Shown here in pieces: positions 26,148 to 35,268 of a stretch of DNA of 64,000 nucleotides (its first letter is position 1; every line of letters starts with the position of its first letter). Below the pieces are notes generated by a model, which was not told where the DNA came from, did no database searches, and saw only the letters and a program-made list of their open reading frames with translations. Both the position numbers and the translations under genes were made by a program. The DNA is from Hahella chejuensis KCTC 2396 (GTDB lineage Bacteria > Pseudomonadota > Gammaproteobacteria > Pseudomonadales > Oleiphilaceae). The stretch covers positions 4,796,581 to 4,860,580 of the forward strand of contig NC_007645.1 in assembly GCF_000012985.1 (NCBI RefSeq), in the 5' to 3' direction.

Positions 26148-27134
26148 ATGACGACAGTGGACATAACCATACTATCCTGGGATCGGCTGGAAGACACCAA
26201 AGCCGCGATCGCCAGCGCACTGACGCAAACCGGCGTGGAGCTACGCGTAATCGTTGTGGATCAGGGTTCCAAGCCTGAGAGCCTGAATCAACTGCGCGCA
26301 TTCTGCCGCCAATATCCGAACGTGGATCTGGTTTGCAACGTTAACAACCTGGGCGTTCCCGGCGGGCGCAACCAGGCCGCTTTTCAGGGTAACGGCGACT
26401 ATATCGTCGCATTGGACAACGACGCGGAGTTCATCGACGAGCGCCAAATCGCCAATGCCGTGGAAATCATGGAGCGACAGAGAGATCTCGCCGCCATCGG
26501 CTTCCGCATTTTGCGCTTTGGCACACGTTGCGAAGACCTGAGCAGCTGGAGCTATACGCAGAACGCCCATGAATGGGGCGAAAAGCCTTTCTACACAACG
26601 CATTTCGTCGGCGCCGGCCATATGATTCGCCGCAGCGTCTTCGATCAGGTGAACGGCTATGACGATTCGCTGTTCTTCCTGCAGGAAGAGGCGGAGCTGT
26701 CACGCAAGCTGATCAACTGCGGCTACAAAATCCGCTATTCGCCAGAAGTGGTGATCGGCCACAAAGTCGCAGCGGAGCGACGGGTCAATTGGAACGGACC
26801 GCGCTGGCGCTTTCATGTACGCAACCGTTTCTATATGGACGTTAAATTCAGAACGCCTTTCGCCTCTTTGTGCCTGGGCACAATGCTCACCTTGTACAAA
26901 GGCTTCCGCGCCGGACTGATTCTTGACTCCACCATCGGGTTCATGCAGGGGCTAGGCATGCTTCCACAGGCCATCGCCTCCTGGAAGTTGCCCGGCGTCG
27001 CCTCTACGCCGGCTTCCAAAGCCTACATCGCCTCCTGTTCTCAGAACAAAGGCGTTTCTCGATGGAGCCGCATCAGACATCGCTTCAAGAAGGCTGGCGT
27101 AGCGCCGGGCCAGCAAGCAGCGGAGAGCAAGTAA
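26148..27134 (+). CDS. GT2-family glycosyltransferase, rhamnosyltransferase-like
   Basis: A 328-residue GT-A transferase. Visible motifs: VDITILSWDRLEDTKAAI, VVDQGS (in place of the common VDNGS), NNLGVPGGRNQA, ALDNDAEF as the metal-binding site, and FLQEEAELSRKL. The C-terminal third has amphipathic helices that could bind the membrane, as in WbbL-like rhamnosyltransferases. Its stop overlaps the pyruvyltransferase start by one base (TAATG), so the two are translationally coupled, suggesting that the sugar it adds may be the one pyruvylated. Confidence 0.9.
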   Translation: MTTVDITILSWDRLEDTKAAIASALTQTGVELRVIVVDQGSKPESLNQLRAFCRQYPNVDLVCNVNNLGVPGGRNQAAFQGNGDYIVALDNDAEFIDERQIANAVEIMERQRDLAAIGFRILRFGTRCEDLSSWSYTQNAHEWGEKPFYTTHFVGAGHMIRRSVFDQVNGYDDSLFFLQEEAELSRKLINCGYKIRYSPEVVIGHKVAAERRVNWNGPRWRFHVRNRFYMDVKFRTPFASLCLGTMLTLYKGFRAGLILDSTIGFMQGLGMLPQAIASWKLPGVASTPASKAYIASCSQNKGVSRWSRIRHRFKKAGVAPGQQAAESK

Positions 27135-28081
27135 TGGGACACATCATGGAGTCAACCGGAATCAATTCAATGCAACCCAACCGGGCGCGCTGGCGCGAGC
27201 TGAAGGAACAGTTGCTGCTAACCTTCAGTCCCAAATTGCGTGGTAAAAAAGTCGTCTATCTGGATTATCCGCTGCACTTGAATCTGGGCGACCTGCTGAT
27301 CTACAAAGGCACGCTGACACTGCTTGAGGAGCTAGGCGCGCAAGTGGAAATGAGCTTCTCCACCAGCAACGCAGACCGTTTCTTCCGCACGCGCATTCCG
27401 GAGGATTGGGTGCTGTTGTTACATGGCGGGGGCAATTTCGGCGATATCTACAGCATTCATCAGGCGCTGCGGGAAAAAGTAATAAAGCACTTCCCCAACA
27501 ATCCTATCCTCATCATGCCGCAGTCTGTGCACTTTAATGAGCCGGAGACGTTCCTGCAAAACTGCTCCCTGTACCGGGAGCACAAGAACCTCAAGATGTA
27601 TGTGCGCGACCAGGAGTCTTTTAACTTCATGTCGCAGGCATTGACGCCGGAACAACTGCTTATGGCTCCGGATATGGCCACCATGCTGATCGATGAATGG
27701 ACCTGGCCGCAACAAATGCCCGAGCGCACCCTGATGTTCCGTCGCAAAGACTGCGAATCCGTATCCGGGGCCGACGCGGTGGAGGACGCCTTCGACTGGA
27801 ACTCCCTGTACACGTCCATGGACATGAAAAAGTTTCGCCTCTTCAACCGCGTGTCAGGATTGGAACGCAAGCACGATATCAATCTGTTCACTTCACCGCT
27901 GTGGGTGCGCTTCAGCAATGCGCTGATCAATAGAGCGGTGAACTTCTATCAGAATTACGGACAGGTCGATACGGATCGTCTGCATGGCGCGATACTGGCT
28001 CTGCTCTTGGGCAAGTCCGTGCTTTTATCAGATAACTGTTACAACAAAATCGACCGCTATATGCGTTGTTGGCTGGTGTAA
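27134..28081 (+). CDS. Polysaccharide pyruvyl transferase
   Basis: A 315-residue enzyme expected to ketalise a sugar of the repeat unit with pyruvate from phosphoenolpyruvate, adding negative charge. Motifs: HLNLGDLLIYKGT at the N-terminus, LLHGGGNFGDIYS, and DRLHGAILALLLGK at the C-terminus, diagnostic of the PS_pyruv_trans family. The start at 27134 overlaps the stop of the preceding transferase; the frame is open further upstream, but that extension lies wholly inside the GT2 gene. Length is normal for EpsO-type enzymes. Confidence 0.92.
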   Translation: MGHIMESTGINSMQPNRARWRELKEQLLLTFSPKLRGKKVVYLDYPLHLNLGDLLIYKGTLTLLEELGAQVEMSFSTSNADRFFRTRIPEDWVLLLHGGGNFGDIYSIHQALREKVIKHFPNNPILIMPQSVHFNEPETFLQNCSLYREHKNLKMYVRDQESFNFMSQALTPEQLLMAPDMATMLIDEWTWPQQMPERTLMFRRKDCESVSGADAVEDAFDWNSLYTSMDMKKFRLFNRVSGLERKHDINLFTSPLWVRFSNALINRAVNFYQNYGQVDTDRLHGAILALLLGKSVLLSDNCYNKIDRYMRCWLV

Positions 28082-28118
28082 TGGCGTTTTCGTCAGTGTG
28101 TAATACGGAGTCAATAGT

Positions 28119-29540
28119 GTGTTAAACCATCGGGCATGGAAGTTGATGTGGGTTTTCGTTGAGAAATTCAGCATCGTACTCATTTCCGTTTTCACTTTCT
28201 TTATCTACGCCAAGCTGCTAGGTCCCGGCGAGCTTGGGCTGGCGCTGTTCGCCCTGTCCATCGGACAGGGCATCGGCGTTATTTACGTGGCTTTCCTGGA
28301 AGACCCGTTGGTGCGTCAGGATGATGTTCAGGCTACTCACTTTGACTCCGCCTTCTGGGGCGGGTTAGTAGTGAGCCTGATCACTGCCGCCGCCGTCATG
28401 ACAGGAAGCCTGTTCGCCACCGACGACGTACGCTTTCAATGGTTGATGCTGATTTCCGTACTGCATATTCCCCTGCTGACCACCGGCCATATTTATGTCG
28501 CGGATCTACGACGCAAAGGGAAGTTCAAGTCTCTGGCGAAACGCACCATGGGCGGCAAGCTCATCGGCGCAGCAGTCGGCCTGACCCTGGCCTGGACCGG
28601 TTATGGCAGCTTCGCCATCATCGTCCAAAGCGTCATCATGGCGTTCGTAAGTTTAGTGATCATGGTTCGCTCCAGTGAGTTGCACATCGGCTCGCGGTTC
28701 CGCATGTCCGTGTTCGGGGAGCTATTGGCCATTGGCTGGCCGCTTGCGCTACGCGGGGCCAGCTGGGACGCTATGAATCGCGGCATCGCCATCATTCTGG
28801 GCGTCACCGCCGGTCCCGCCGCAGTGGGCGTTTATGGCCTCGCGCGCCGAATGATAGATATGCCCCGGAGCGCTATCTACGGCGGCTTGCTCAGCTACGC
28901 TCTGCCTGCGTTTTCAAGAAACCAGCATGATTTGCCCAACTTACAGAAAATGTTCTGTTTCACCACTCTGACCACCTGCTTCATCGTACTGCCGATGTTT
29001 GTAGGCCTGGCTTTGGTGGCGCCTTACCTGATCCCCACCCTGTTCGGCGAGGAGTGGCGGCCGGCGGCGCCGTTGATTCAGATCCTGGCGTTGGTGGCGG
29101 CGGTAGGCAACACTCTCATCTATGTGCCCACAGCATTGACGGCAGTGGCCAAGAACAAACTGACGCTGCCTTCTGAATTGATCGCAGCCGGTTCCGCCCT
29201 GGCCTTCACCGCAGTAATGGGGGCCGAGATGGGCGCTTTGGCGGGGGCTTGCGCCTTTATCGTGCATACGCTGATCGCCTCGCCGGCGAAAGTGTTTGGG
29301 TTGAAAAAAGCGCTACATATCCAACCCAGCGAGTGGCTGCGTACGGTGTACAAGAGCATCATCGCCGCTATCTGCATGGTGGGCGCGGTGTACGTTTTCG
29401 TCACCTACTACTCCTCGCTACATCCCGCGTTATTGTCCGCTAATATCATCGCCATCGGCATGGTGACCTATTTGGCGATGTACACCCTGCTGCATAAAAC
29501 CTGGATCGCAGACCTGAAGGCTTTCCTGATGAAATCGTAA
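28119..29540 (+). CDS. Polysaccharide flippase (Wzx/MOP family)
   Basis: A 473-residue protein with 12 to 14 predicted membrane segments and the layout of MOP-family exporters (FIYAKLLGPGELGLALFALSIG at the N-terminus, AAVGVYGLARRM in the centre). It should flip lipid-linked repeat units to the periplasm for the Wzy-like polymerase. The GTG start has GGAG eight bases upstream. It is the last gene of the rightward run from ugd and is followed by a strong shared terminator. Confidence 0.93.
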   Translation: MLNHRAWKLMWVFVEKFSIVLISVFTFFIYAKLLGPGELGLALFALSIGQGIGVIYVAFLEDPLVRQDDVQATHFDSAFWGGLVVSLITAAAVMTGSLFATDDVRFQWLMLISVLHIPLLTTGHIYVADLRRKGKFKSLAKRTMGGKLIGAAVGLTLAWTGYGSFAIIVQSVIMAFVSLVIMVRSSELHIGSRFRMSVFGELLAIGWPLALRGASWDAMNRGIAIILGVTAGPAAVGVYGLARRMIDMPRSAIYGGLLSYALPAFSRNQHDLPNLQKMFCFTTLTTCFIVLPMFVGLALVAPYLIPTLFGEEWRPAAPLIQILALVAAVGNTLIYVPTALTAVAKNKLTLPSELIAAGSALAFTAVMGAEMGALAGACAFIVHTLIASPAKVFGLKKALHIQPSEWLRTVYKSIIAAICMVGAVYVFVTYYSSLHPALLSANIIAIGMVTYLAMYTLLHKTWIADLKAFLMKS

Positions 29541-29560
29541 GGGGCGCATAGAGCGAACAA

Positions 29561-29595
29561 AAAAAGCCGTTCCGGGGATACCGGAACGGCTTTTT
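29561..29595. terminator. Bidirectional terminator between convergent EPS genes
   Basis: A perfect 15-bp stem, AAAAAGCCGTTCCGG with CCGGAACGGCTTTTT, around GGATA. A-run and T-run on both sides make it work for the flippase transcript and the opposing glycosyltransferase. Confidence 0.95.
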
Positions 29596-29621
29596 ATTTT
29601 GGTCTGTATTTTAGCAGGCGT

Positions 29622-30554
29622 TTATCTTTTTCCAGTGATCGCCAACAGCTTCTGACGCCCCATCACCAGAGCCATGGCCGCCAATGCTTTGGGGTGAGAG
29701 GCTAAAAGATGTAAATCTCCACAGGCCCACATCTTGCCGCCCATTTCCGCTGATTTCACATAATTGCCGCGGCGGCGATACGCCATTAAAAAGTCAGCGA
29801 ACATCCACAGTTTCATCTTGGCGACTTCTTTTTTAGGCAGCTTAAATTCGCGCTCCACATGGCGAATAAACTCCAGCTTATGATGCAGGTTCTTCTCCAT
29901 GTCGTCAGTCAGGTTATCGCCTTCATGATTTTTGATCACCAGAATTTCAGGAACGGTATAACAGCCGCCCGCACGCGCCAAAGTCAGCCAGACGAACCGG
30001 TCTTCAGCGAAACGATAGGTCTCGGGAAATCCGCCGACCTGCAGCACCGGGTCTTTCTCACAGATCACACTGGAAGTGCCGTTAATCGTATTCTCCAGAA
30101 TCAACCCCTCGAAGCTGGGGCCATCCTTCACAATTTTTCTATGCCACTTTACCACTCCGTTACAGGAAGAGGACGTGAATGTGTCCAACATGACGCAATC
30201 CTTGCCTTCCCGCACCAATTCGTTCCACTTGGCGATCTGCATCTCCAGCTTGGCTGGCAACCAATCATCGTCAGAGTCCAGGAACGCCAGAATACGGCCG
30301 GTCGCCATGGCCATGGCGGTATTTCTCGCAGCGCCGGGGCCCCCGTTTTCCTGCCGTTTGAATTTGATGCGAGGATCATTGAATTCTTTTACGACCGCCT
30401 CAGGATCGTCTTTCGAACCGTCGTCCACCACCACAATTTCTCCAGGCAGGACGGTTTGTTTGTATATGCAGTTAAGAGCTTCTCTCAGCTTATCGGCTCT
30501 ATTGTAGATGGGAATAATAACGCTGATGTCAGCGGCGGATATTTCCTTACTCAT
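29622..30554 (-). CDS. GT2-family glycosyltransferase
   Basis: A 310-residue GT-A transferase transcribed against the main EPS run. Motifs: ISVIIPIYNRADKLREAL, VVVDDGSKDD, GPGAARNTAMA, FLDSDDDWLPAKLEMQI and AEDRFVWLTLARAG. I chose ATG 30554, with a purine-rich GAGAGAG upstream; a longer frame to 30617 adds 21 residues of no family character. It has its own promoter region, which contains the second inverted-repeat site, so it may be controlled separately from the other transferases. Confidence 0.92.
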   Translation of the reverse strand: MSKEISAADISVIIPIYNRADKLREALNCIYKQTVLPGEIVVVDDGSKDDPEAVVKEFNDPRIKFKRQENGGPGAARNTAMAMATGRILAFLDSDDDWLPAKLEMQIAKWNELVREGKDCVMLDTFTSSSCNGVVKWHRKIVKDGPSFEGLILENTINGTSSVICEKDPVLQVGGFPETYRFAEDRFVWLTLARAGGCYTVPEILVIKNHEGDNLTDDMEKNLHHKLEFIRHVEREFKLPKKEVAKMKLWMFADFLMAYRRRGNYVKSAEMGGKMWACGDLHLLASHPKALAAMALVMGRQKLLAITGKR

Positions 30555-31186
30555 GCAGCTCTCTCGTTTCCGTAATTCATGCTTTACCGGAATGCAGTAT
30601 TGTCGAATGGGGCACACTTTAAGTGCATTAACGATAATTTTCTAATGTTTCATTTCGCGTAAAAAAGTGACGGTATGGAGTCTATTAACAATTGAAACAT
30701 TAGAAAATCCAGCACTGGCGCGGCGGGCTTAAGACTCTGAAGTAAAATGCGCATAGATTCTCTTACATAAATTTAAGTTTCAACAAGCCTTATACCCTAG
30801 GCTTACTGGCCTGGACTATGCCAAGCGGGAAATTTAAGCCTTTTTATCAATGGCTTATAGTAATTACCGAAGCAATAAAAACGCCATACTTGAAACCGCG
30901 CCGGAGATTTTTTCGCCGTACCGTCGCGCCTATCGGTTGACGCCCGCCACAAGGTTGGCGTGATAGGCCGCGCATTAAGCTCCTTGTTAATGTTGTCTCG
31001 TGGAAAATCAGGTTTTGGCGTCCTATAGTGACTGAAGGTTCTGTTTTTGCAGATAAGTCAGGAACCAGCCGGTTCCTGTTTGATCGTTCCGCCAATGAAA
31101 GCCGGGCAAAACCCCGGCTTTATACATTCACCAGGGAGCCGGCCGTCTTGTTGACCGCCAGCTTCGGCACATAGGGATATTTGATC
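30555..31186. promoter_or_regulatory. Divergent intergenic region with inverted-repeat site 2
   Basis: 632 bases between the leftward GT2 gene and the rightward beta-helix gene. It contains the inverted repeat at 30637-30708. The remainder shows no credible ORF; the 82-codon frame on the minus strand lacks a ribosome site. Confidence 0.5.
30637..30708. promoter_or_regulatory. EPS inverted-repeat site 2
   Basis: ATTTTCTAATGTTTCA (30637-30652) is perfectly complementary over 16 bp to TGAAACATTAGAAAAT (30693-30708), with 40 bases between. It starts 83 bases upstream of the GT2 gene. Relative to the site at 17800, arm positions 6 and 10 differ and both differences are compensated in the other arm. 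Confidence 0.7.
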
Positions 31187-33268
31187 ATGAGGCATCGAGT
31201 AAACAGCTCCTTCCGTCAAACGATAAATTCACATCGTTTTCGCGGTATAAGTATGTTGTTGAAACTGTTTTACATCGCAGCCATTTGCACCAGCTGCGCT
31301 TCGCCACCCATCCAGGAAGAATCGACGGACAAGGAAACCGTCCCTCCTGTCGTCATCGACGACCTTGAACCGCCCTCCGCCGGTCTGGACGCCACCATTA
31401 CCGCAACGCCCTTGCTGGAGTCCGTCAGTCTGGTTCTGGACGGCAGCACAGACCTGCAGAATATGAATAACAAGGTGTATTACCGCAAGAAAGGAAACGG
31501 TAATTGGAAAAACGCCTACCCGCTCGTCGCGGACCCAACTGACGATGCGTTGGCCGGCGGCATTATCGGCTTGGAAGAAAACACTGAATACGAAGTAAAG
31601 GTCTCTCTGCTGGAGAGCAACACCGTCATCCAGTCCTTTCAGGCGGAGTTTAAGACCTGGCCCACCGATCCGCCGATCAATCCGGACAAAGTGTACTCCA
31701 TCGCCGATATCTATGAAGGCGGTATGCTTAACCTGGAAGAATTGGGCATTTCTGGCGAGCCGGGCGGCTGGGCCAAGATTGTCGGCGACGGCCAGACCGT
31801 CATTGACGGGGGGTATGATAATTACACCGCCATCAAAATCGGCGCCGCCAGCTATGTCATGTTTGAAAACCTGAAAGTCAAAGGCGGAAGACTGCACGCC
31901 ATTCACAGCCTCAAAGCGCACCATCTGCGCTTTCGCAACCTGGATGTTTCAGGCTGGGGACGCACTTCCGGCGCGGTTAACGACGGTATCTCCTATGAAA
32001 AACCCAGCGACGAAGATCCCATCAATTATGATTCGGCGTTCTGGCTGGAATCCACCGGCGTTGTCGTCGTCGAACGCAGCTACGTGCACGATCCCAGAAC
32101 CGGCGCCAATACTTGGGAACATGGACACCCTTCCGGTCCCAACGCCTATCTGGTCTCCACCAAACACTCCGAACCCGACTTCAGGGGGCAAGTAGTGTTG
32201 CGTTATAACGACTTTGTCGGCGGCGACAAGCACCGCTTCAATGACGTAGTGGAAAGCCGCTCCAACGGCTCCCGAGACGGCGGCTTCATCCGCGATAGCG
32301 ATATTTACGGCAACTACTTCGCTTTCAGCAACGACGACTTGGTTGAGCTGGATGGCGGGCAACACAACGTACGCTTTTACGGCAATCGCCTGGAAGCCGG
32401 TTATAACGGCGTCAGCATCGCTCCCAACATGCGCGGTCCCGGCTTTATCGCCGGCAACCTGATTCACGACCTTGGCGACGAGCGCGGCATGGCTTGGACC
32501 GCTTTCAAAGCAGGCGGCCTGACAGTCAAGCCGGAAGGCACAAGTTACCTGTTCCACAATACTGTTTACGCCAAAGCCAACAGCTTACACGGCACGGGTT
32601 ACTCCGGCGATCGCGCTTTCAACGCTGTTACCCGTAATAATCTTCTGGTCAGCAGCGCCGGATGGTCAGAGCGCCAATACAGTATTCGCGACATTGCACA
32701 GGAGCCCGGCTCCGACTTCGACTTCGATCTGCTGTACAGCACGCAGGCGGCGGCGGGCGTCGTCCAGGCCTACGGCGGCGCCGAAGCCAATGGCCTGACC
32801 AATGAAACCCCGCACTTCCGCGACGCGCCTGCGGGCAAGTTCAACTTGCTGGAAGAGAGCGCTGCAATTAATAAGGGAACTTATATCGCCAATTACTCCG
32901 ACGGTTTTTTAGGAGCAGCCCCCGATATCGGCGCGTTCGAATATGGCGTGGCGAAAACGATTCCGGTGCGCCCCATTAAAATCACATCGGACGCGTATCG
33001 CGTTGAATTGGACGCACAGTCTCCTGAAACCAGAACGATCAAGCTGAGCAACAGCGGCTCGGACACTGATTTCAAGGTGCTGATCAACCAACACGCGGAC
33101 TGGATAAAAGTATCGCCTTCCAGCGGCATGATATCCGGAGATGGAACTAAAGATTTGGAGATCAGCATCGATTCGCAGAAGATGGGCGGCTCCGATTCCA
33201 GAGCGGGGGCCATCATCATAAAGTTTGATGATGGTTATTCAATTCCCGTTTCTGTATATGCGGATTAA
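31187..33268 (+). CDS. Secreted beta-helix protein with FN3-like and BACON-like domains
   Basis: A 693-residue protein with a probable lipoprotein signal (hydrophobic stretch LLKLFYIAAICTSC, cysteine near residue 39). Residues about 70-150 look like an FN3-type beta sandwich. Residues about 170-580 form a right-handed parallel beta-helix, with short repeated strands and many N/G turns (DIYGNYF, VRFYGNRLEAGYNG). The final 95 residues resemble a BACON-type domain. Beta-helix proteins next to EPS genes are commonly lyases, epimerases or acyl-modifying scaffolds. The catalytic residues are not clear, so a lyase is only a guess. ATG 31187 has AGGGA upstream; ATG 31253 would give a shorter signal. 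Confidence 0.8.
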   Translation: MRHRVNSSFRQTINSHRFRGISMLLKLFYIAAICTSCASPPIQEESTDKETVPPVVIDDLEPPSAGLDATITATPLLESVSLVLDGSTDLQNMNNKVYYRKKGNGNWKNAYPLVADPTDDALAGGIIGLEENTEYEVKVSLLESNTVIQSFQAEFKTWPTDPPINPDKVYSIADIYEGGMLNLEELGISGEPGGWAKIVGDGQTVIDGGYDNYTAIKIGAASYVMFENLKVKGGRLHAIHSLKAHHLRFRNLDVSGWGRTSGAVNDGISYEKPSDEDPINYDSAFWLESTGVVVVERSYVHDPRTGANTWEHGHPSGPNAYLVSTKHSEPDFRGQVVLRYNDFVGGDKHRFNDVVESRSNGSRDGGFIRDSDIYGNYFAFSNDDLVELDGGQHNVRFYGNRLEAGYNGVSIAPNMRGPGFIAGNLIHDLGDERGMAWTAFKAGGLTVKPEGTSYLFHNTVYAKANSLHGTGYSGDRAFNAVTRNNLLVSSAGWSERQYSIRDIAQEPGSDFDFDLLYSTQAAAGVVQAYGGAEANGLTNETPHFRDAPAGKFNLLEESAAINKGTYIANYSDGFLGAAPDIGAFEYGVAKTIPVRPIKITSDAYRVELDAQSPETRTIKLSNSGSDTDFKVLINQHADWIKVSPSSGMISGDGTKDLEISIDSQKMGGSDSRAGAIIIKFDDGYSIPVSVYAD

Positions 33269-33675
33269 CATGACAAGTTAACAACTTTTAGTATATAAGT
33301 TTTGCGAACCAAAACAGGGCGTTAAATATATAAAATGCGCCCTGATCGCACCGTTAATTATGAAAGTCTTCTCACTCTTTGATAAGTGAGAAGACTTTTG
33401 TCTCTAATGGTCTTTTTATTGCAGCAATCTACTCGTAAACTAACGCCCGTGACGCATTCCTCCCGCCGCCGCACAAGAGGAAAAGCGGACACTTTGTTAT
33501 TAATTTCATAAGGCGCGGAGCATCAGGCGGCGCTCTGCTCAATTAGAACAACACCCGGATTTAATCCAGCTTCCGCAACCATCAAAACCTGTTTTGACGG
33601 CGGCTCCTTATGGATTGAATTTGCTATTGTTTCTGCCTGCGCCCAATTAAATAATGCAGGGACGTTATTTAAAGT
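33269..33675. other. Intergenic region with two hairpins before the MBOAT gene
   Basis: 407 bases. It holds a weak hairpin CAGGGCG/CGCCCTG (33315-33344) and the strong terminator-like stem listed next. After 33400 I see only unstructured DNA, presumably including the MBOAT promoter. Confidence 0.5.
33363..33397 (+). terminator. Terminator after the beta-helix gene
   Basis: A perfect 14-bp stem, AAAGTCTTCTCACT with AGTGAGAAGACTTT, around a 7-base loop, ending in TTTTG. Confidence 0.75.
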
Positions 33676-35232
33676 ATGCTATTTAATTCAAACGAATTTT
33701 TATTTGTATTCCTGCCCCTGTCGTTGCTGCTGTTTTATCTGGCGCGTAGAGCGCTGGGGAAACGCCCGGCGTTTATTGTTCTATTCATTCTCTCCCTCGG
33801 ATTTTACGGCTGGTGGGAATGGCGCTATCTGCCCTTGCTGATCGGCTCGCTGGCGGTCAACCTGTGGATCGCTGAGCGCATACGCACCCGCAAGCGGCGC
33901 GGCGACTTGATCGCCGGTCTGTGTTTCAACCTGGGGTTGTTAGCCGTTTTCAAGTACCTCGGGTTTATCGAGGGCAATATTGAAGCCCTGTTCGACATTG
34001 AACTGGACTGGCCCAAACTGGCGTTGCCCATTGGCATCTCCTTCTATACGTTCCAGCAGATCGCCTTTTTGGTTGACGTCGCCCGCAGCGACAGCGACGA
34101 AGCCACCGACCCCGCCCGCTATGGCCTGTTCGTGAGTTTCTTCCCCCAATTGATCGCTGGCCCTATTGTTCATCACAAGGAAATGATGAACCAATTCGAA
34201 GCGCCGCCCTCCAACGACAAACTGATGCGACTCGCCGCCGTCGGCCTGGCGATTTTCGCCATTGGTCTGGCGAAGAAAACCATGATCGCAGACCCACTGG
34301 GCGCATTCGCGACGCCGTTCTTCGCCCGAGCCGCTGAAGGCGGAGATATTCACTTCTTTATCGCATGGGCCGCCGCCCTCGCCTACACCTTCCAGATCTA
34401 CTTCGATTTCTGCGGCTATTCGGAAATGGCGATAGGTCTGGCGATGCTGTTCGGCGTAAAGCTGCCCGCCAACTTCAATTCGCCTTATAAGTCACGCTCC
34501 ATTATTGATTTTTGGCGCCGCTGGCACATGACCTTATCGCGGTTTTTACGGGACTATCTCTACTTCCCGCTGGGCGGCGGAAGGGTATCGCGCTGGCGCC
34601 GCTATATCAATCTGATGATTGTCATGCTGGTAGGCGGGCTCTGGCACGGCGCCTCCTGGACTTTCGTCATCTGGGGCGGCCTGCACGGTTCTTATCTGAT
34701 GATCAACCATGGCTGGCGCGCCATCGCCGACAAGCCAGCATTGAAACCTCTGAAAGGCTTGATCGGAAATCTGTCCCTACCGATTACCTTCTTCTCTGTG
34801 GTTATCGCCTGGGTGGTGTTTCGCGCAGAGAGCTTCGACGCCGCCATGGCCTTTTATAACGCGATGTTTGGCTTCCATGGTTTTTCCGCGCCGGAAGAGT
34901 TCCGCCCGTTGGTTGAAGCATTGGGATTGCAGAACTCCGTATTCCTGTTCGCAGAGAACTACCGCACGGACTTCTATATGGGGCTGATCTGGACATTGGG
35001 CGCCGCCGCTATCGCATTTTTTGCTCCCAGCACTTTGGAGCTGCTGCGTTCGGAGCGTCCAACAGCGGACTTCGACGAGATCGAACCCTCATTGCCTGCG
35101 CCACGCCGCTACCTGCCTTCGCTGGTCAGCATGCGCGCCTGGAGTTCGGTAGCAGTGGGCGTATTGCTCTATATTTCCCTGCGCGCCATCAACGCCGCGG
35201 CGGAAACCGAATTCCTTTACTTCCAGTTTTAA
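33676..35232 (+). CDS. MBOAT O-acyltransferase (AlgI-like)
   Basis: A 518-residue membrane protein with about ten spans. The MBOAT catalytic histidine lies in GGLWHGASWTFVIWGG, and an upstream conserved NFNSPYKSRSIIDFWRRWHMTLS provides the second His. It should carry acyl groups, most likely acetyl, across the inner membrane for transfer to the exported polymer. The following gene encodes an SGNH-like protein, the usual partner that completes O-acylation in the periplasm. Context therefore points to EPS acylation. AlgI-type N-terminus MLFNSNEFLFVFLPLSL fits well. Confidence 0.95.
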   Translation: MLFNSNEFLFVFLPLSLLLFYLARRALGKRPAFIVLFILSLGFYGWWEWRYLPLLIGSLAVNLWIAERIRTRKRRGDLIAGLCFNLGLLAVFKYLGFIEGNIEALFDIELDWPKLALPIGISFYTFQQIAFLVDVARSDSDEATDPARYGLFVSFFPQLIAGPIVHHKEMMNQFEAPPSNDKLMRLAAVGLAIFAIGLAKKTMIADPLGAFATPFFARAAEGGDIHFFIAWAAALAYTFQIYFDFCGYSEMAIGLAMLFGVKLPANFNSPYKSRSIIDFWRRWHMTLSRFLRDYLYFPLGGGRVSRWRRYINLMIVMLVGGLWHGASWTFVIWGGLHGSYLMINHGWRAIADKPALKPLKGLIGNLSLPITFFSVVIAWVVFRAESFDAAMAFYNAMFGFHGFSAPEEFRPLVEALGLQNSVFLFAENYRTDFYMGLIWTLGAAAIAFFAPSTLELLRSERPTADFDEIEPSLPAPRRYLPSLVSMRAWSSVAVGVLLYISLRAINAAAETEFLYFQF

Positions 35233-35268
35233 AGCATCAGGACCCGTAACACGGAAACGACGTAAATC

